Counted from the stretch's first letter, positions 34,275 to 44,477 are shown. The stretch: DNA of 64,000 nt from Caprella mutica (GCA_947561585.1 CANNZV010000321.1:1-64000), one strand, 5' to 3'. Notes: a model not told the origin generated them from the sequence alone. Made by a program: numbers and translations.

Positions 34275-36056
34275 ATGAACCTTGATTCTTGTGAAACTAA
34301 TTCTGACAATTCAGACAACCAAAGTATACTTAGAGAAGGAAATACTAATAACTTTAACAACTGTATAATTATGGAATCTCAGAACGAGACTCCTGATAAC
34401 TTGGATGGCGCTGGCCCTATGATTGATTTAGATGAGAACAGTAATGAGGCTGATTTGTTTGTGATCCCCGAAACTTTTCCAATCCCGGAATCCCAATACA
34501 TCGCTGAAACATTCCCTATCCCAGAAACCCAACATATCCCTGAAACATTCCCCATCCCAGAAACCCAACATATCCCTGAAACATTCCCCATCCCTGTAAC
34601 TCAAAATGTCACAATCATGCATAGTAACAATGTAAACACAGTAAATAAAGAAGTTCCACAAGCAATCAATGCTGACAAAACAAGAAAATTTCCATCAAAT
34701 TTGACTGCTACTTCAAGGAGCCAGAACACCATTATATTCAAACAAGATGATCGGAGTGGCTCTAATGTACTCTCATATGACCCTGTTGGAATCGCCTTAA
34801 GCATTTCTAAAGTTATACCAGACAATCACATTAAGGATGTTAGAATCAATAGAAGACAGAATATTGTTGCAGTGGAACTAAATGAAACTAACCATGAATC
34901 CCTAGATAAGCTCCTCACCCTCAAGAAAATTGGTAGGTGTGCGGTGAGCGCATACAAACCAACAGAAAGTCGGTTGGGACCTCACACCTTAGGAGTGATC
35001 AACCCTATAGGACCAGAAACTGAGATAGAAGATATAAAAGAGATGATTGTTTCTCCTGAAAACATACTGAGAATTACCAGACTTTCCAAGTTTTCTAATG
35101 GTATTAAGGAACCATCAACGGCTGTTAAAATTGATTTCAGTGGACATAACTTGACTGAGAAAATCAAATTAGGATACATGTCTTTCGATGTGAGAGTATA
35201 TAATCCACCCCCTTTGCGTTGCTATCGCTGCCAAAGATTTGGCCACATGTCAGGGGGATGCACAGCCAGAGAAAGATGCATGATTTGTGGTGAGGACCAT
35301 ATGAAGAAAGATTGCACAAAGACAGGCTCCCCAAAGTGCGCAAACTGTGGAGGAGGACATGTAGCCAGTGCACGTTCATGCATGTATAACTTGAAGGCCA
35401 TTGAAATAAATAAATCAATGAAACTAGGTAAGCCATTTCAGGAGGCAAAAAGCTTGGCTGATGCAAAATTTCCACAACCCAGAAACAATCAAACGGCAAC
35501 AAAAGTCTCGAACACCATGACTAGAAGTGATGCATCATCACAACGTTCATACAGCGATGTCACAAGAAGAGAACCTTCAAGCTCCACCAGTTCAACAGCT
35601 CCATCTCTCCAAAGCCGAAATGCTAATAATTCTTCAACCCTACATACTGAAAATACCTACAGAGTACCAGACCAAATGGAGGAATGCAAGAAACTTATTC
35701 AAAATAGTTTTGCTGACCTTTTGTCAGGTTTGACAAAATTCATAAAGGAAATCTTTTCTCAAATTGGAACTGAGCACTTACCCAATGCAGTTCGTATGAA
35801 TGAATCTGCCACAAAGCATCTAGGAAGCTATGCTCCTAATTTTCTGCCAGCTGAAGAAAATGCTAGTCGCGAAATGCTAATACTGTCAGAAAATGACCAG
35901 GGAGTTATTTCCTCAGGAGTGGAGGAAAAGAATACTGACCAGAACTGGTCAAAGAAGAAGAAAAAGAAAGGGAAACGTAAAAAAAGCATTGGTGAAACAG
36001 AGAATGATGCAAGCACTTCAGGGAGAGCTACCAAAAACAAAAAAATAAATGAATAA
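34275..36056 (+). CDS. Non-LTR ORF1 protein (gag-like, three zinc knuckles), 593 residues
   Basis: ORF1 is the nucleic-acid-binding protein that packages element RNA. The N-terminus is acidic and Asn-rich. Residues 65-108 are about four head-to-tail copies of a 12-residue word (IPETFPIPETQH), an uncommon feature. A folded region at about 165-310 (from SYDPVGIALSISKVIP to YMSFDVRVYNPPPLR) precedes three Cys/His knuckles at residues 316-365 (CYRCQRFGHMSGGC, CMICGEDHMKKDC, CANCGGGHVASARSC). The tail is Ser/Thr-rich, then has a helical stretch with FADLLSGLTKFIKEIF, and ends in a Lys-rich cluster. ATG at 34275 is the first in frame. The stop TAA overlaps the ORF2 start as TAATG, an arrangement that allows re-initiation. 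Length is in the normal range for I-type ORF1. Confidence 0.93.
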   Translation: MNLDSCETNSDNSDNQSILREGNTNNFNNCIIMESQNETPDNLDGAGPMIDLDENSNEADLFVIPETFPIPESQYIAETFPIPETQHIPETFPIPETQHIPETFPIPVTQNVTIMHSNNVNTVNKEVPQAINADKTRKFPSNLTATSRSQNTIIFKQDDRSGSNVLSYDPVGIALSISKVIPDNHIKDVRINRRQNIVAVELNETNHESLDKLLTLKKIGRCAVSAYKPTESRLGPHTLGVINPIGPETEIEDIKEMIVSPENILRITRLSKFSNGIKEPSTAVKIDFSGHNLTEKIKLGYMSFDVRVYNPPPLRCYRCQRFGHMSGGCTARERCMICGEDHMKKDCTKTGSPKCANCGGGHVASARSCMYNLKAIEINKSMKLGKPFQEAKSLADAKFPQPRNNQTATKVSNTMTRSDASSQRSYSDVTRREPSSSTSSTAPSLQSRNANNSSTLHTENTYRVPDQMEECKKLIQNSFADLLSGLTKFIKEIFSQIGTEHLPNAVRMNESATKHLGSYAPNFLPAEENASREMLILSENDQGVISSGVEEKNTDQNWSKKKKKKGKRKKSIGETENDASTSGRATKNKKINE

Positions 36057-39000
36057 TGAACAACAATCCTGAAACTAATAAACTCAAAAGAACAAAAAAT
36101 AGTGAACAAAAATTGCAGATAATACAACTCAATTGTAATTCTCTTTCAAACAAACTAGGAGAAATCAGAAAGTATATATATGAGACAAAGCCTGATTTTG
36201 CCTGCATGTGCGAAACTCTGGTTAAGAAAAATGAACCAAAATTTGTGGGGTATAAAGCAGAATGGAAACACAGAATTGGGGAAAAGGGAGGATTGGTAAT
36301 TTTAATTAGAGAAGATATAACATTTAAAAATATTGACTTTGCACCTTTCCCAGATGGAGGGCTGGAAATTCAAATAATAGAGATAGCTGGACCTCTGGGT
36401 TCAATTAGACTTGCTAACATATATAACCCTCACAAAAATATTTATATTACAGAACTTAATTATTACTTGAACATAATGGGCAATAATTTCATTTGGTTGG
36501 GGGATTTCAATGCCCACTCTCCGCTTTGGGACTTTAGAGGTAGGCAAAATTGCACTGGTAGAAATCTTGAAACTGTAATGGAAATCAGGAATATTTCCCT
36601 GCTCAATCAGACTGAGTTTCCTACATATATTGATAATAGAACCGGAAGTTCTTCTTGCCTTGATCTGTGTTTCGCATCTAACCAGATTGCTAATAGAGCG
36701 GACCTAGAGAGAGGTCAAGATCTTGGGAGTGATCATTACCCTATCGAGTTGAGTGTTGGAATTTCTATTCACAAGAGTGACATGAAAACTATCAGTCGAT
36801 GGAATCTGAAAAATGTGGATTGGAGAAAATGGGCAGATGATCTTGAAGAGTGTGGTGGTTACATGTTACCTTTAGACACCTCTTCACATAACTTAGAACT
36901 AACTCAAAAACTATTAAAGGTATCAGAAAAACATATACCCAAGTCTAAAGGAGAAAGGTGCATCAAGAGATGCACTCCCTGGTGGGACCAGGAATGCAAA
37001 GATACCATAAAAAAAAGAAATGATGCAAAAAACTTGATACAACGACATCCAACTCAAATAAATTTAATAAATTATAAAAAATGTCAAGCTAAAGTGAAAT
37101 ACCTGGTTAAAAAGAAAAAGAAAGACTCTTGGATCAATTTCACATCAACATTGCAGAGCAACACTCCATCAGCCAAAGTTTGGAGAACCATCAAAGCAAT
37201 AAATGGCAAACAATCAGTTAAAAACATCCCAATTGGTGACTTTGCTGCAACTGATACGGAAAAGGCCAACTTGCTCCTTGAGCATATAACCAGAAACAGA
37301 AATCAAGAGAATCTCAATGAAATTCTTATCCATCCTGAGGCAGTTTCAGATTTACACTTTGATGAGATTACAGACCGTGAAATATCAGATAGTATAAAAA
37401 AGTTGAAGAATTCAGCTCCTGGAGCAGATACAATATGCAATATATTTCTTAAAAAAGCCCCAAAAAATATTGTATCGGAGATGAGTATCCTCTTCAACAG
37501 CAGTCTGTTAACAAACTCTGTACCAAATGAATGGAAAAGAAGTGTAATCTGCCCTATTCCTAAACCAGGAAAGGACCCCTCAATGGTTTCATCTTACAGA
37601 CCGATTGCAATGCTTTCTTGCATGGGGAAATTAATGGAAAGAGTTATTAAAAGAAGACTTGAGTTTTCCCTTGAATCAGAGAAAATTTTCAGTGCTAATC
37701 AGAGTGGATTTCGTCATGGAAGAGGAACATCAGATACACTTGCAACATTAAAACATCAAATTTCCTGTGCTGTTAAAGATGGCAAATATTGTGTAGTCAC
37801 ATTTCTAGATCTGGAAAGTGCCTATGATTGTGTCTGGCATGAAGGGCTCTTGCATAAATTGAAAGTACTCAACATCAACACTTACTTGTTGAAATGGATA
37901 GAAAACTATTTAAAGGATAGAACTTCATGTGTTAGGGTTGGAGCCAGTCTTTCAAATGTGAAGAATGTTAAAAGTGGTCTTCCACAGGGAGCAGTGATGT
38001 CTCCAACCCTGTTCAATGTCATGCTATATGATATTCCCCAGTCAGAGCATGTGAAAGTGTTATCATATGCTGATGACATCACGTTGGTCGTTTGTTCCAA
38101 CAATCTGAATGATGCTCAAACAGTCATGCAAGACTACCTGAATGAACTTTCTATTTGGCTGAGAAAATGGAGATTTATCCTAAACCCACTAAAATGTTCA
38201 TATCAAGTATTCACTAAGAAAAGATTTATCCCAGAAACTGAACTGCTAATTTCTAATCAAAGAATTAGGAAAACTCAGACACAGAGAGTATTGGGGGTAA
38301 TTTTTGACTCGCCAAAACTTAATTTCAGAGAGCAATTAAAAATCCTCAAAAATGACTGCTCAAAACGGTTAGCTATCCTGAGATGCATATCATCGAACAG
38401 ATGGGGTGCATCCCGCAATTTACTCAGAAGGGTGTATATTGCATACATAAGAAGCAAGCTTGAGTATGGTTGCATAGTATATGATGAGTTCTCCGAATCT
38501 GCATTTCAATCATTAAAAACAGTCCAAAACAATGCGCTGAGGACTATCCTTGGAGCTAGAAAGACTTCTCCAGTCCTTTCAATGGAGATAGAAGCACATA
38601 TAATGCCATTAGACCTGAGATTTAGATTTCTCTTCATTAAGTGGTTTTGCAAAATGATGTACTCGCCAGAGAACAGAGTCAGAATGGAGATTGGTGAAGA
38701 AGTTGGTTTCCTGCCAAATGATGGGAGAAACAAAAGCCCTCAGCTCTTGAGAGCACAAGCTATCCTGAGTAATATGGGTATAGCAAAAATCAGAAGAGTT
38801 CCTACACCATACTTGTCTCCTTTGCCTCCAACCAGCAATATTTCTAGCGCAATCAATTTTGAAATGTTTGAAGGAGAAGACAAATTGTTTTGCAACAATC
38901 AGAAAGCTATCATTTTTTCTACAGTAGTGGAAGAAAGATATCCTAACTATATTAAAATTTACACTGACGGGTCCAAAGTGGAGAATGGGGACACAGCAGC

Positions 39001-39835
39001 TGCTATGTATATTCCTCATCTTGACATTGCAACATCTTGGAAACTTAACCCTATTCATTCTGTTCTAGGATCAGAACTGTTTGGAATTTCCAAAGCATTA
39101 GAGTTTGTTATCTCTCAACCTGCAATAAGAAACAAAAATGTTGTCATTCTTACTGATTCCAAATCAGCACTGCATCTTATAGCCAACCCTCAGAATCCGA
39201 CACATAGAAGTGCTGTTTACAATATACAAAACCTTGTGTCTACTTTGAGAAACAAAGTGCAATTCCAATGGGTTAGAGGACATATCGGTATAAATGGCAA
39301 TGAAATTGCAGACAAGGCGGCAAATCTCGGTCACAGAAACATTTCATCTACAATTAGTACCCTCAGTTTGGAGGAAGTGATGAAAGTAGTTAAGGCTAAA
39401 ACATTTGATACATGGTCTAGGCTTTGGAAAGCCAGGGTAATTGTATCACAAAAAGGTAAATTCATGTGCAACTACAGAAAAGAACCTCTCTTTAGACCTT
39501 GGTTGTGCCTCAAAAACAGACTCCAGGAAACTGTATCTGCACGTCTCCGCATTGGACACATAGGTGTGAACAGCCATATGTACCGTTTTGAAATGAGGGA
39601 GACAAATGAGTGTGATCAGTGTGAAGTCCCTGAAACCATAGAACATTTCATGATGGTGTGTAGAAAATACACAAGAAGCAGAATGGAAATGTCAAACCAA
39701 TTTAGAAATATTCATGTTGATTTTACTCTGTGCAATGTGCTCCTGGCAGGTGATTTTGATCAGAAAAGACAAATAAAGATTCACAAAGCAGTTCTGAAGT
39801 TCCTAATACAATCAGGAAGAATGCTTGATCTATAG
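36056..39835 (+). CDS. Non-LTR ORF2 polyprotein: APE endonuclease, reverse transcriptase, RNase H, 1259 residues
   Basis: The protein nicks target DNA and copies element RNA into it. The endonuclease occupies residues 20-230 (LNCNSLSNK, GDFNAHSPLWD, SDHYPIEL near 225). The reverse transcriptase runs from about 470 to 780 with SYRPIAML, FLDLESAYDCVW, GLPQGAVMSP and the catalytic YADD at about 671. RNase H runs from about 965 to 1090: YTDGSK (969), SELFGISKALE, LTDSKSALH and WVRGHIGINGNEIADKAA. A final Cys/His cluster (CDQCEVPETIEHFMMVC, about 1184) closes the protein. Every catalytic residue I can check is present and there is no internal stop, so it is plausibly active. Presence of RNase H with APE points to the I superfamily. 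Translation probably depends on re-initiation at the TAATG overlap. Confidence 0.95.
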   Translation: MNNNPETNKLKRTKNSEQKLQIIQLNCNSLSNKLGEIRKYIYETKPDFACMCETLVKKNEPKFVGYKAEWKHRIGEKGGLVILIREDITFKNIDFAPFPDGGLEIQIIEIAGPLGSIRLANIYNPHKNIYITELNYYLNIMGNNFIWLGDFNAHSPLWDFRGRQNCTGRNLETVMEIRNISLLNQTEFPTYIDNRTGSSSCLDLCFASNQIANRADLERGQDLGSDHYPIELSVGISIHKSDMKTISRWNLKNVDWRKWADDLEECGGYMLPLDTSSHNLELTQKLLKVSEKHIPKSKGERCIKRCTPWWDQECKDTIKKRNDAKNLIQRHPTQINLINYKKCQAKVKYLVKKKKKDSWINFTSTLQSNTPSAKVWRTIKAINGKQSVKNIPIGDFAATDTEKANLLLEHITRNRNQENLNEILIHPEAVSDLHFDEITDREISDSIKKLKNSAPGADTICNIFLKKAPKNIVSEMSILFNSSLLTNSVPNEWKRSVICPIPKPGKDPSMVSSYRPIAMLSCMGKLMERVIKRRLEFSLESEKIFSANQSGFRHGRGTSDTLATLKHQISCAVKDGKYCVVTFLDLESAYDCVWHEGLLHKLKVLNINTYLLKWIENYLKDRTSCVRVGASLSNVKNVKSGLPQGAVMSPTLFNVMLYDIPQSEHVKVLSYADDITLVVCSNNLNDAQTVMQDYLNELSIWLRKWRFILNPLKCSYQVFTKKRFIPETELLISNQRIRKTQTQRVLGVIFDSPKLNFREQLKILKNDCSKRLAILRCISSNRWGASRNLLRRVYIAYIRSKLEYGCIVYDEFSESAFQSLKTVQNNALRTILGARKTSPVLSMEIEAHIMPLDLRFRFLFIKWFCKMMYSPENRVRMEIGEEVGFLPNDGRNKSPQLLRAQAILSNMGIAKIRRVPTPYLSPLPPTSNISSAINFEMFEGEDKLFCNNQKAIIFSTVVEERYPNYIKIYTDGSKVENGDTAAAMYIPHLDIATSWKLNPIHSVLGSELFGISKALEFVISQPAIRNKNVVILTDSKSALHLIANPQNPTHRSAVYNIQNLVSTLRNKVQFQWVRGHIGINGNEIADKAANLGHRNISSTISTLSLEEVMKVVKAKTFDTWSRLWKARVIVSQKGKFMCNYRKEPLFRPWLCLKNRLQETVSARLRIGHIGVNSHMYRFEMRETNECDQCEVPETIEHFMMVCRKYTRSRMEMSNQFRNIHVDFTLCNVLLAGDFDQKRQIKIHKAVLKFLIQSGRMLDL

Positions 39836-40462
39836 ATTCTCATCATAGAATCAATAGAGGAAGGGGCCTAGCTATTTTAATTTATATCTTATTATGCTTT
39901 CCTTCATTTATTCTTTGTTTCATTTATAATTGTTTCAAAAAACCTTAACATGGTAGGTACTGCTAGGCCCACTTTGGGTGGGTTAAGGTTATTTTATTTT
40001 CATTTTTGCTATTTTCTTTCTATAACCCCCTCTGCATGGGTGGGGTGATCAAAACCAGTGGTCTTCATTTAATATATTCAGTAGCTAGTTTGGGTCTTTT
40101 TCAATCTATCTATTCAGTACTACTCTTCAGTAAACAGATGTTCAGCTCTTCTCCCCTCAGAATTTATTTTATGGAGTGTTAATGCCATGTATTTTGCATA
40201 CTCTTCTTTTCAGTGGCCAGTTGCTTGAGGAAGAATTGAATACCATTTAATGGTCTGATTTTTAATCCATGTTGTAGTATTTGAAAGGTTGCTTTCAAGA
40301 AGAGGGTAATTTTTGTTATTAAATTTGTATTTACATTTTTCTCTTGTAACTATTTTTAATCAGAAGTTTCCAGGCAACACGGAAAACAAGCTTGTTTTTC
40401 TACCTGCTTTAGGGCTGGATCCTGAGGACTCCTCCCAATCTGGAAAAGAAGAAGAAGAAGAA
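39836..40462 (+). other. 3' untranslated region of the non-LTR element with GAA tail
   Basis: Non-coding, ending in GAAGAAGAAGAAGAA directly before the right target duplication at 40463. Simple-repeat tails, not poly(A), are typical of I-type elements. A short inverted pair (CCTTAAC/GGTTAAGG near 39943 and 39990) sits early in it. Confidence 0.8.
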
Positions 40463-40474
40463 GTTGAGGTACCC
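40463..40474 (+). repeat. 12-bp target-site duplication, right copy
   Basis: GTTGAGGTACCC, identical to 33574-33585. Confidence 0.9.
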
Positions 40475-40690
40475 ACAACATCTCTCATCGTATGGAATTC
40501 CCTTTGCCAGCCAGGTCTCCTGGTCTGACTTCTTAGAATTTTTTTCTTTAGGGGTAAGTAAAGGAGAATCTTTTCAGAGGAAAGCCAGATACTATTGAAA
40601 ACCTGAAGGATACTTTGTAAAAAAAATATTTCATCAATGAATCAATATATCCTATGGGTGCGGCTAGTGAGCAGCAGGGAGCACATTTTG
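40475..40690 (+). pseudogene. Mariner-like transposase fragment (right of the insertion)
   Basis: The plus strand reads RMEFPLPARSPGLT and then, after a stop, NFFL. This corresponds to the WPARSPDLTPCDFFLWG block that follows the FQQDGA motif in mariner-like transposases. It lies directly after the right target duplication, so the retrotransposon landed between the two motifs. A terminal FEHLL followed by a stop near 40690 fits the transposase C-terminus overlapping the inverted repeat. Confidence 0.7.
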
Positions 40691-40765
40691 AGCATTTGTT
40701 ATAAATTAAACAAATCTTGAAGATATACCCTAATATATCTTGTGGTTTTTATTTCATCTTTCTAA

Positions 40766-43546
40766 AGCGGCCCATACACGATCAATTATATTGCGCAAGT
40801 TTGGTTGCACAATATATTTGACAATTTAAGGTTGCCCACACACGTGTCAATATAATTGTACAAACCAGACTCAGTTTGGTTTTTACAATCCGCAGATAAA
40901 GGATGAAGGATTTTGATCCAGCTATCGCCGGGGCCGTTGCTCTCGCTGTAGAAGAGGAAACATATGTCTCGAGTACTATAGTTTACAATACTATTTAAAT
41001 TCAATATAAGCTAATTAGTTTATTTTAAATACAAGAAATTTATTAATTATAAGAATATACTGATAATGAGAAATAATAATTGAGCTAGTGAACAAAGCCA
41101 TCGCGAGTTTGTATTTAGATAAATACCTATTTGATAGCTGTGTGTTTAATAGATATGTATCACATGTCAAAGAGAAGCAATTTCATATCTATATTAAAAA
41201 ATTTACAACACTCCCTACACAATATCTTTACATAATCCGTAATTTGAGGTTTCGCTATTACGCTGTGAGGTTACAGCGGGTAAAACCAAAATTTTGCTCT
41301 GATGGAATTGGTATATTTATTTAATCAATTAATTATTATATTACGTTTTTATAAATGATACTTATTAAAGAAAATTGAATTAATTTCGTAAAAATTCTAT
41401 GCATGGCCATGGACAGGGGCAGCGCGGCAGTGACATGACAAAAAACCCCTGTGCAAAAAAAAAAAAAAAAAAGAACGCGGTAAAAAAAAACGACACAAAT
41501 ACCACGGTCAGGTCTAGAAACCAGGTTTGATAGTGACAAAATGTCTACTTAACTTTTTTTTACTATAAAATAGGTATACTTTATTTTGCTAAAAATTTGT
41601 CATTTTTTCGCCGAAAATGTAATAATTATTGGTTCGCATTGAATAATGTTGAATATATTAATAAAAATTAATTAGGCTGTTTATATCGACAGGGTTTTTT
41701 TTTTGCGCCAGGGATTTTTATCCGGTGTTATACAGGGGTTTTGTCCTGGAATCCAGAGCGGCATCGAATATCTTCATAGAAAACTGGATTACAATATTTT
41801 GGAGTGACTATGTCATTTTTTATTGAAAAACCGCCATATATGCAGAATAGCTCAAGCTTCTCGCGCGTCATTGACAACATATTGTTTAAAATTCATAAAC
41901 GTCTTCCTAACATTGTTTGTAAATCGACATATATATGCATAATCATTAAAACACTAGAAATAGATTAATAGTCAGTTTAACTATAGTATATAATTATACA
42001 TGTTCCACGCCAATTGCCAATTTGAAGCAGGACCAACAGTGATGGAGTTCACTAGATAATCAATTAGTTTTGCATTTAATTGATACATTTCATCAAAATA
42101 TAATAGTTAAAGCTATACATAATAACTAGGTAATATATTGGTAAACTAGATTACGTGCACTCGGTAGAGCGCATACCTTCGCTGCCGCTTATCCGTTTGC
42201 TCCCAAAATCTAATCTAACTGGATAGTGATCGATCGTCCCACCAAGTTTCGTGTAATATGGTTCAATATTTTTTGAGTTATTGAGTTATAAATAACCTTG
42301 ACCGGATCGCTCCCAAAATTCTACCAGGTGGTTCGTGGACATTGTCCAATCGTCCCATCATATTTCAGACAATTTGGTTGAATACTTTTTGGAGTTATTG
42401 AATTATAAATGGCCTTGACCTTGATCCAATCACTCAGAAAATCTAACAAAATGGTTCCTGTATATTGGCCAATCGTTCAACCAAGTTTCATGCAATATGG
42501 TACAATACTTTTTGAGTTATAAATGACCATAACCTTGACCTTTGATTGGTCCACCTCAAATTCTACCAGCAGGTCACTGGACATTGACCAACCGTTTCAC
42601 CAAATTTCAGGAAATTTGGTTGAACATATTTTCAGTTATGCGAAACAAGATGATAAATAAATGCCGTCAATAATATAACTTTTCCGCATTCTACGAAGGT
42701 AATAACCTTGAATTAGATATTTACAGACAAGTTGAACAAAACTGGTATTTTAATTTTACGTAAACATTCTACCAAACGTTTGGAATTAACCTAATTTGTT
42801 TTCCCTTTTGTTTTTAATGTAAAATAATAGTCTTTCAAATTAAATAAAATAATGAGAAGTTTTTACATGCAAGAGTGCGCTGTGCATTTTTAGAATTTTT
42901 AAAATGTGCAATAGACCGTTAATCACAAGATTGTCGCACATTTAATTTCCTGAAAACGCGCAGCGCATTTTCAAAATTGTTCAAAAAATAACCTGTTGTA
43001 GTGCTTATTCACGGATATATTCATTCTTTTTTTTGAACAGATATGAATCTGAAAAATAATGTGAACAATTAACGCCATCCGATGAAGAATCGTATAAGCT
43101 CTTGTTAACCAATAAATACTCTTTATTTTCGGAAATAATTTGCATCATTATTGTTGATACGAATTTTAGTTTATTATTTATAAGCTAAATTACTATTAGT
43201 ATTATTGTTGGTGTTTAGCTATCAAAGTCAGTCAAAATATTCCATATGAAAATGTGACAGTCTATTAATTGTGCAATAATACAAAATGGCACAATAAAAT
43301 ATCAAATAGAAACTGTTTTTTCAATATAATTGTGCAAGCCTCCAATATCGCACATACACCGTCAATATAATTGTCAATTAACAGTATTGGCAATTAAATT
43401 GCGCAATAGAATTGACCGTGTATGGGCACATTACACCAATATAATTATGCAAATCATCAATATAGCACATACACGGTCTATTTAATTGTCAACAAAGGGT
43501 ACTGTCAACGAAATTGCGCAATATTATTGATCGTGTATGGGCCGCT
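40766..43546. mobile_element. Harbinger-like element, 2781 bp, TAA target duplication
   Basis: The ends AGCGGCCCATACACGATCAA and its inverted partner are flanked by TAA at 40763-40765 and 43547-43549. The interrupted inverted repeat of the outer element shows the original sequence with one TAA. A 3-bp TAA/TTA duplication and GGCCCATACACG-type ends are features of PIF/Harbinger. I see no transposase, so it is non-autonomous. The right 230 bp has several subterminal repeats (CACATACACxGTC, AATTGCGCAAT). The left end has one (CCCACACACGTGTC). Confidence 0.8.
42150..42645 (+). repeat. Four diverged 120-bp tandem units (CTTGACC / TTGAGTTAT type)
   Basis: Units begin near 42190, 42310, 42430 and 42550. 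Each has a CTC(C/A)(C/G)AAAAT(C/T)CTA start, CC(A/C)A(T/C)CGT(C/T)CCACCA, CAATxTGGTT(C/G)AA, TTTTGAGTTAT and AACCTTGACC. A leader at 42155 reads CACTCGGTAGAGCGCATACC, which looks like a pol III A-box, but no B-box is visible. The words recall a widespread animal repeat with TTTGACCTTGACC and GAGTTAT motifs (from memory, not checked). Confidence 0.7.
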
Positions 43547-43613
43547 TAAGTGTACTACTTTTTGAGATACAAGCGTTTACTTTCATTCCTCTTTTTTGTG
43601 TCACTCTGTATAT

Positions 43614-44014
43614 GATTCTTCCATTCGTAAATAACCACCGGTTAACGTCAATACTTCTATAATGTAGACTGTAGTATATACTTTTGTTTAAACTGTTCTT
43701 TCTGTATTTATAAATACCTTTAAAATTAATAATCTTTTTCAGGTTTTAGTCTCACAATACCTTTATATTCTATATTACAATATTGTTGAAAAAGGGAAAA
43801 CCTACGAATAATTTTCTGAACAGCTGGATGCTCAAGGTTAGTGTTAAACGGTAAATGTAATTACGTATATTAACCTAATTTCTTTTTCCCGTAATTTTTG
43901 GCTTGTAACCTACTATCAAATTCTCATTTTCATTTTGAGCAGGTAACTCTTAAGAAATTTCTTTCTTTCTGGGTCGCAAAGAATTTATAAGCCTGCATGA
44001 GCTCTACCTATCAT
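43614..44014. other. Non-coding spacer
   Basis: No gene seen. A splice-like TTTTTCAG at 43735 and CTCAAGGTTAGT at 43830 enclose a stretch with stops in all three frames, so no coding exon is called. Confidence 0.4.
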
Positions 44015-44477
44015 GAAGCGGTCTGTGGTGAATAGAATAGAAGGGGGTTCTCTTTGGCCTCGAACTGTTGTTATTTGGATTAATAATTTTTTTTTTCATT
44101 CTTAATGTTTTTCTTTTTACGTCACTTGCAGTTTTAGAGGACAGCACTAGGTTTATGCTTTCAAACTACAAGGTCTTCGACTTTTGGGTTTGTTAGGCTT
44201 GTATATATAGGCTTAATTTATTATCCCCTTTTCATTTTAATCTTCCATCCGTGAGTGCAGCCTCCAGACCTTAATTTGTTCCTTTTTTATTCTTTTTAAG
44301 TGAATGCATTCTCGGAGTAGCTCTTCTGTATCCATGAGCATTGTCACCGACGGTGGTAAGTGACTTTGTTCATGGAGCCACTTTCCTCTCTGACTGCTTC
44401 TTCCAGTTAATTGTATTTGATTTCCTTTTGACGTCAGCGATATGGCCTTTGGCTCCGAAGAAAACGTTAAACCCCTA
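44015..44477 (+). mobile_element. SINE-like retroposon, copy 6
   Basis: Starts near GCGGTCTGTGGTGAATAG and ends GAAAACGTTAAACCCC followed by TACTTAAATTAA, on the plus strand. It is diverged by short insertions but keeps the GTCACCGACGGTGGTAAGTG motif. Confidence 0.82.

Larger units (their letters stand above)
33586..40462 (+). mobile_element. Apparently full-length I/Jockey-type non-LTR retrotransposon, 6877 bp
   Basis: The 5' end starts CATTCCTGTTTCAG directly after the left target duplication. A leader of 689 bp, ORF1 (34275-36056), ORF2 (36056-39835) and a 3' untranslated region of about 600 bp ending in a short GAA repeat (40448-40462) follow, then the right duplication. Both frames are open end to end, and the element sits in an already broken transposase, so it is the younger insertion. 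ORF2 has APE, RT and RNase H, the arrangement of the I superfamily; placing it in a named clade needs a tree. The intact ORFs and clean duplication suggest recent activity. Confidence 0.92.
33161..43610 (+). mobile_element. Mariner-like DNA transposon, the outer layer of a nested cluster
   Basis: The ends TACAGAGTGACACAAAAAA (33161) and its inverted partner TTTTTTGTGTCACTCTGTA (43592-43610) begin long inverted repeats of about 130 bp. The TA at each end fits the TA target duplication of the Tc1/mariner group. Plus-strand transposase remains are visible at 33484-33560 and 40475-40556. The original element was interrupted by a non-LTR retrotransposon (33586-40462) and, in its right inverted repeat, by a Harbinger-like element (40766-43546). 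Removing both leaves an element of about 780 bp, much shorter than a complete mariner, so deletions had already happened. Confidence 0.8.

Noticed and set aside
34379..39646. Many minus-strand frames across the intact retrotransposon (for example 34379-34591, 35164-35502, 38609-39058)
   Set aside because: All lie opposite ORF1 or ORF2 and show no independent motifs.
42150..42200. tRNA-like A-box (CTCGGTAGAGCGC)
   Set aside because: No B-box and no cloverleaf can be drawn; kept only as a note within the repeat.
43740..43835. Stretch between splice-like TTTTTCAG and CAAGGTTAGT
   Set aside because: All three frames contain stops, so it is not a coding exon.
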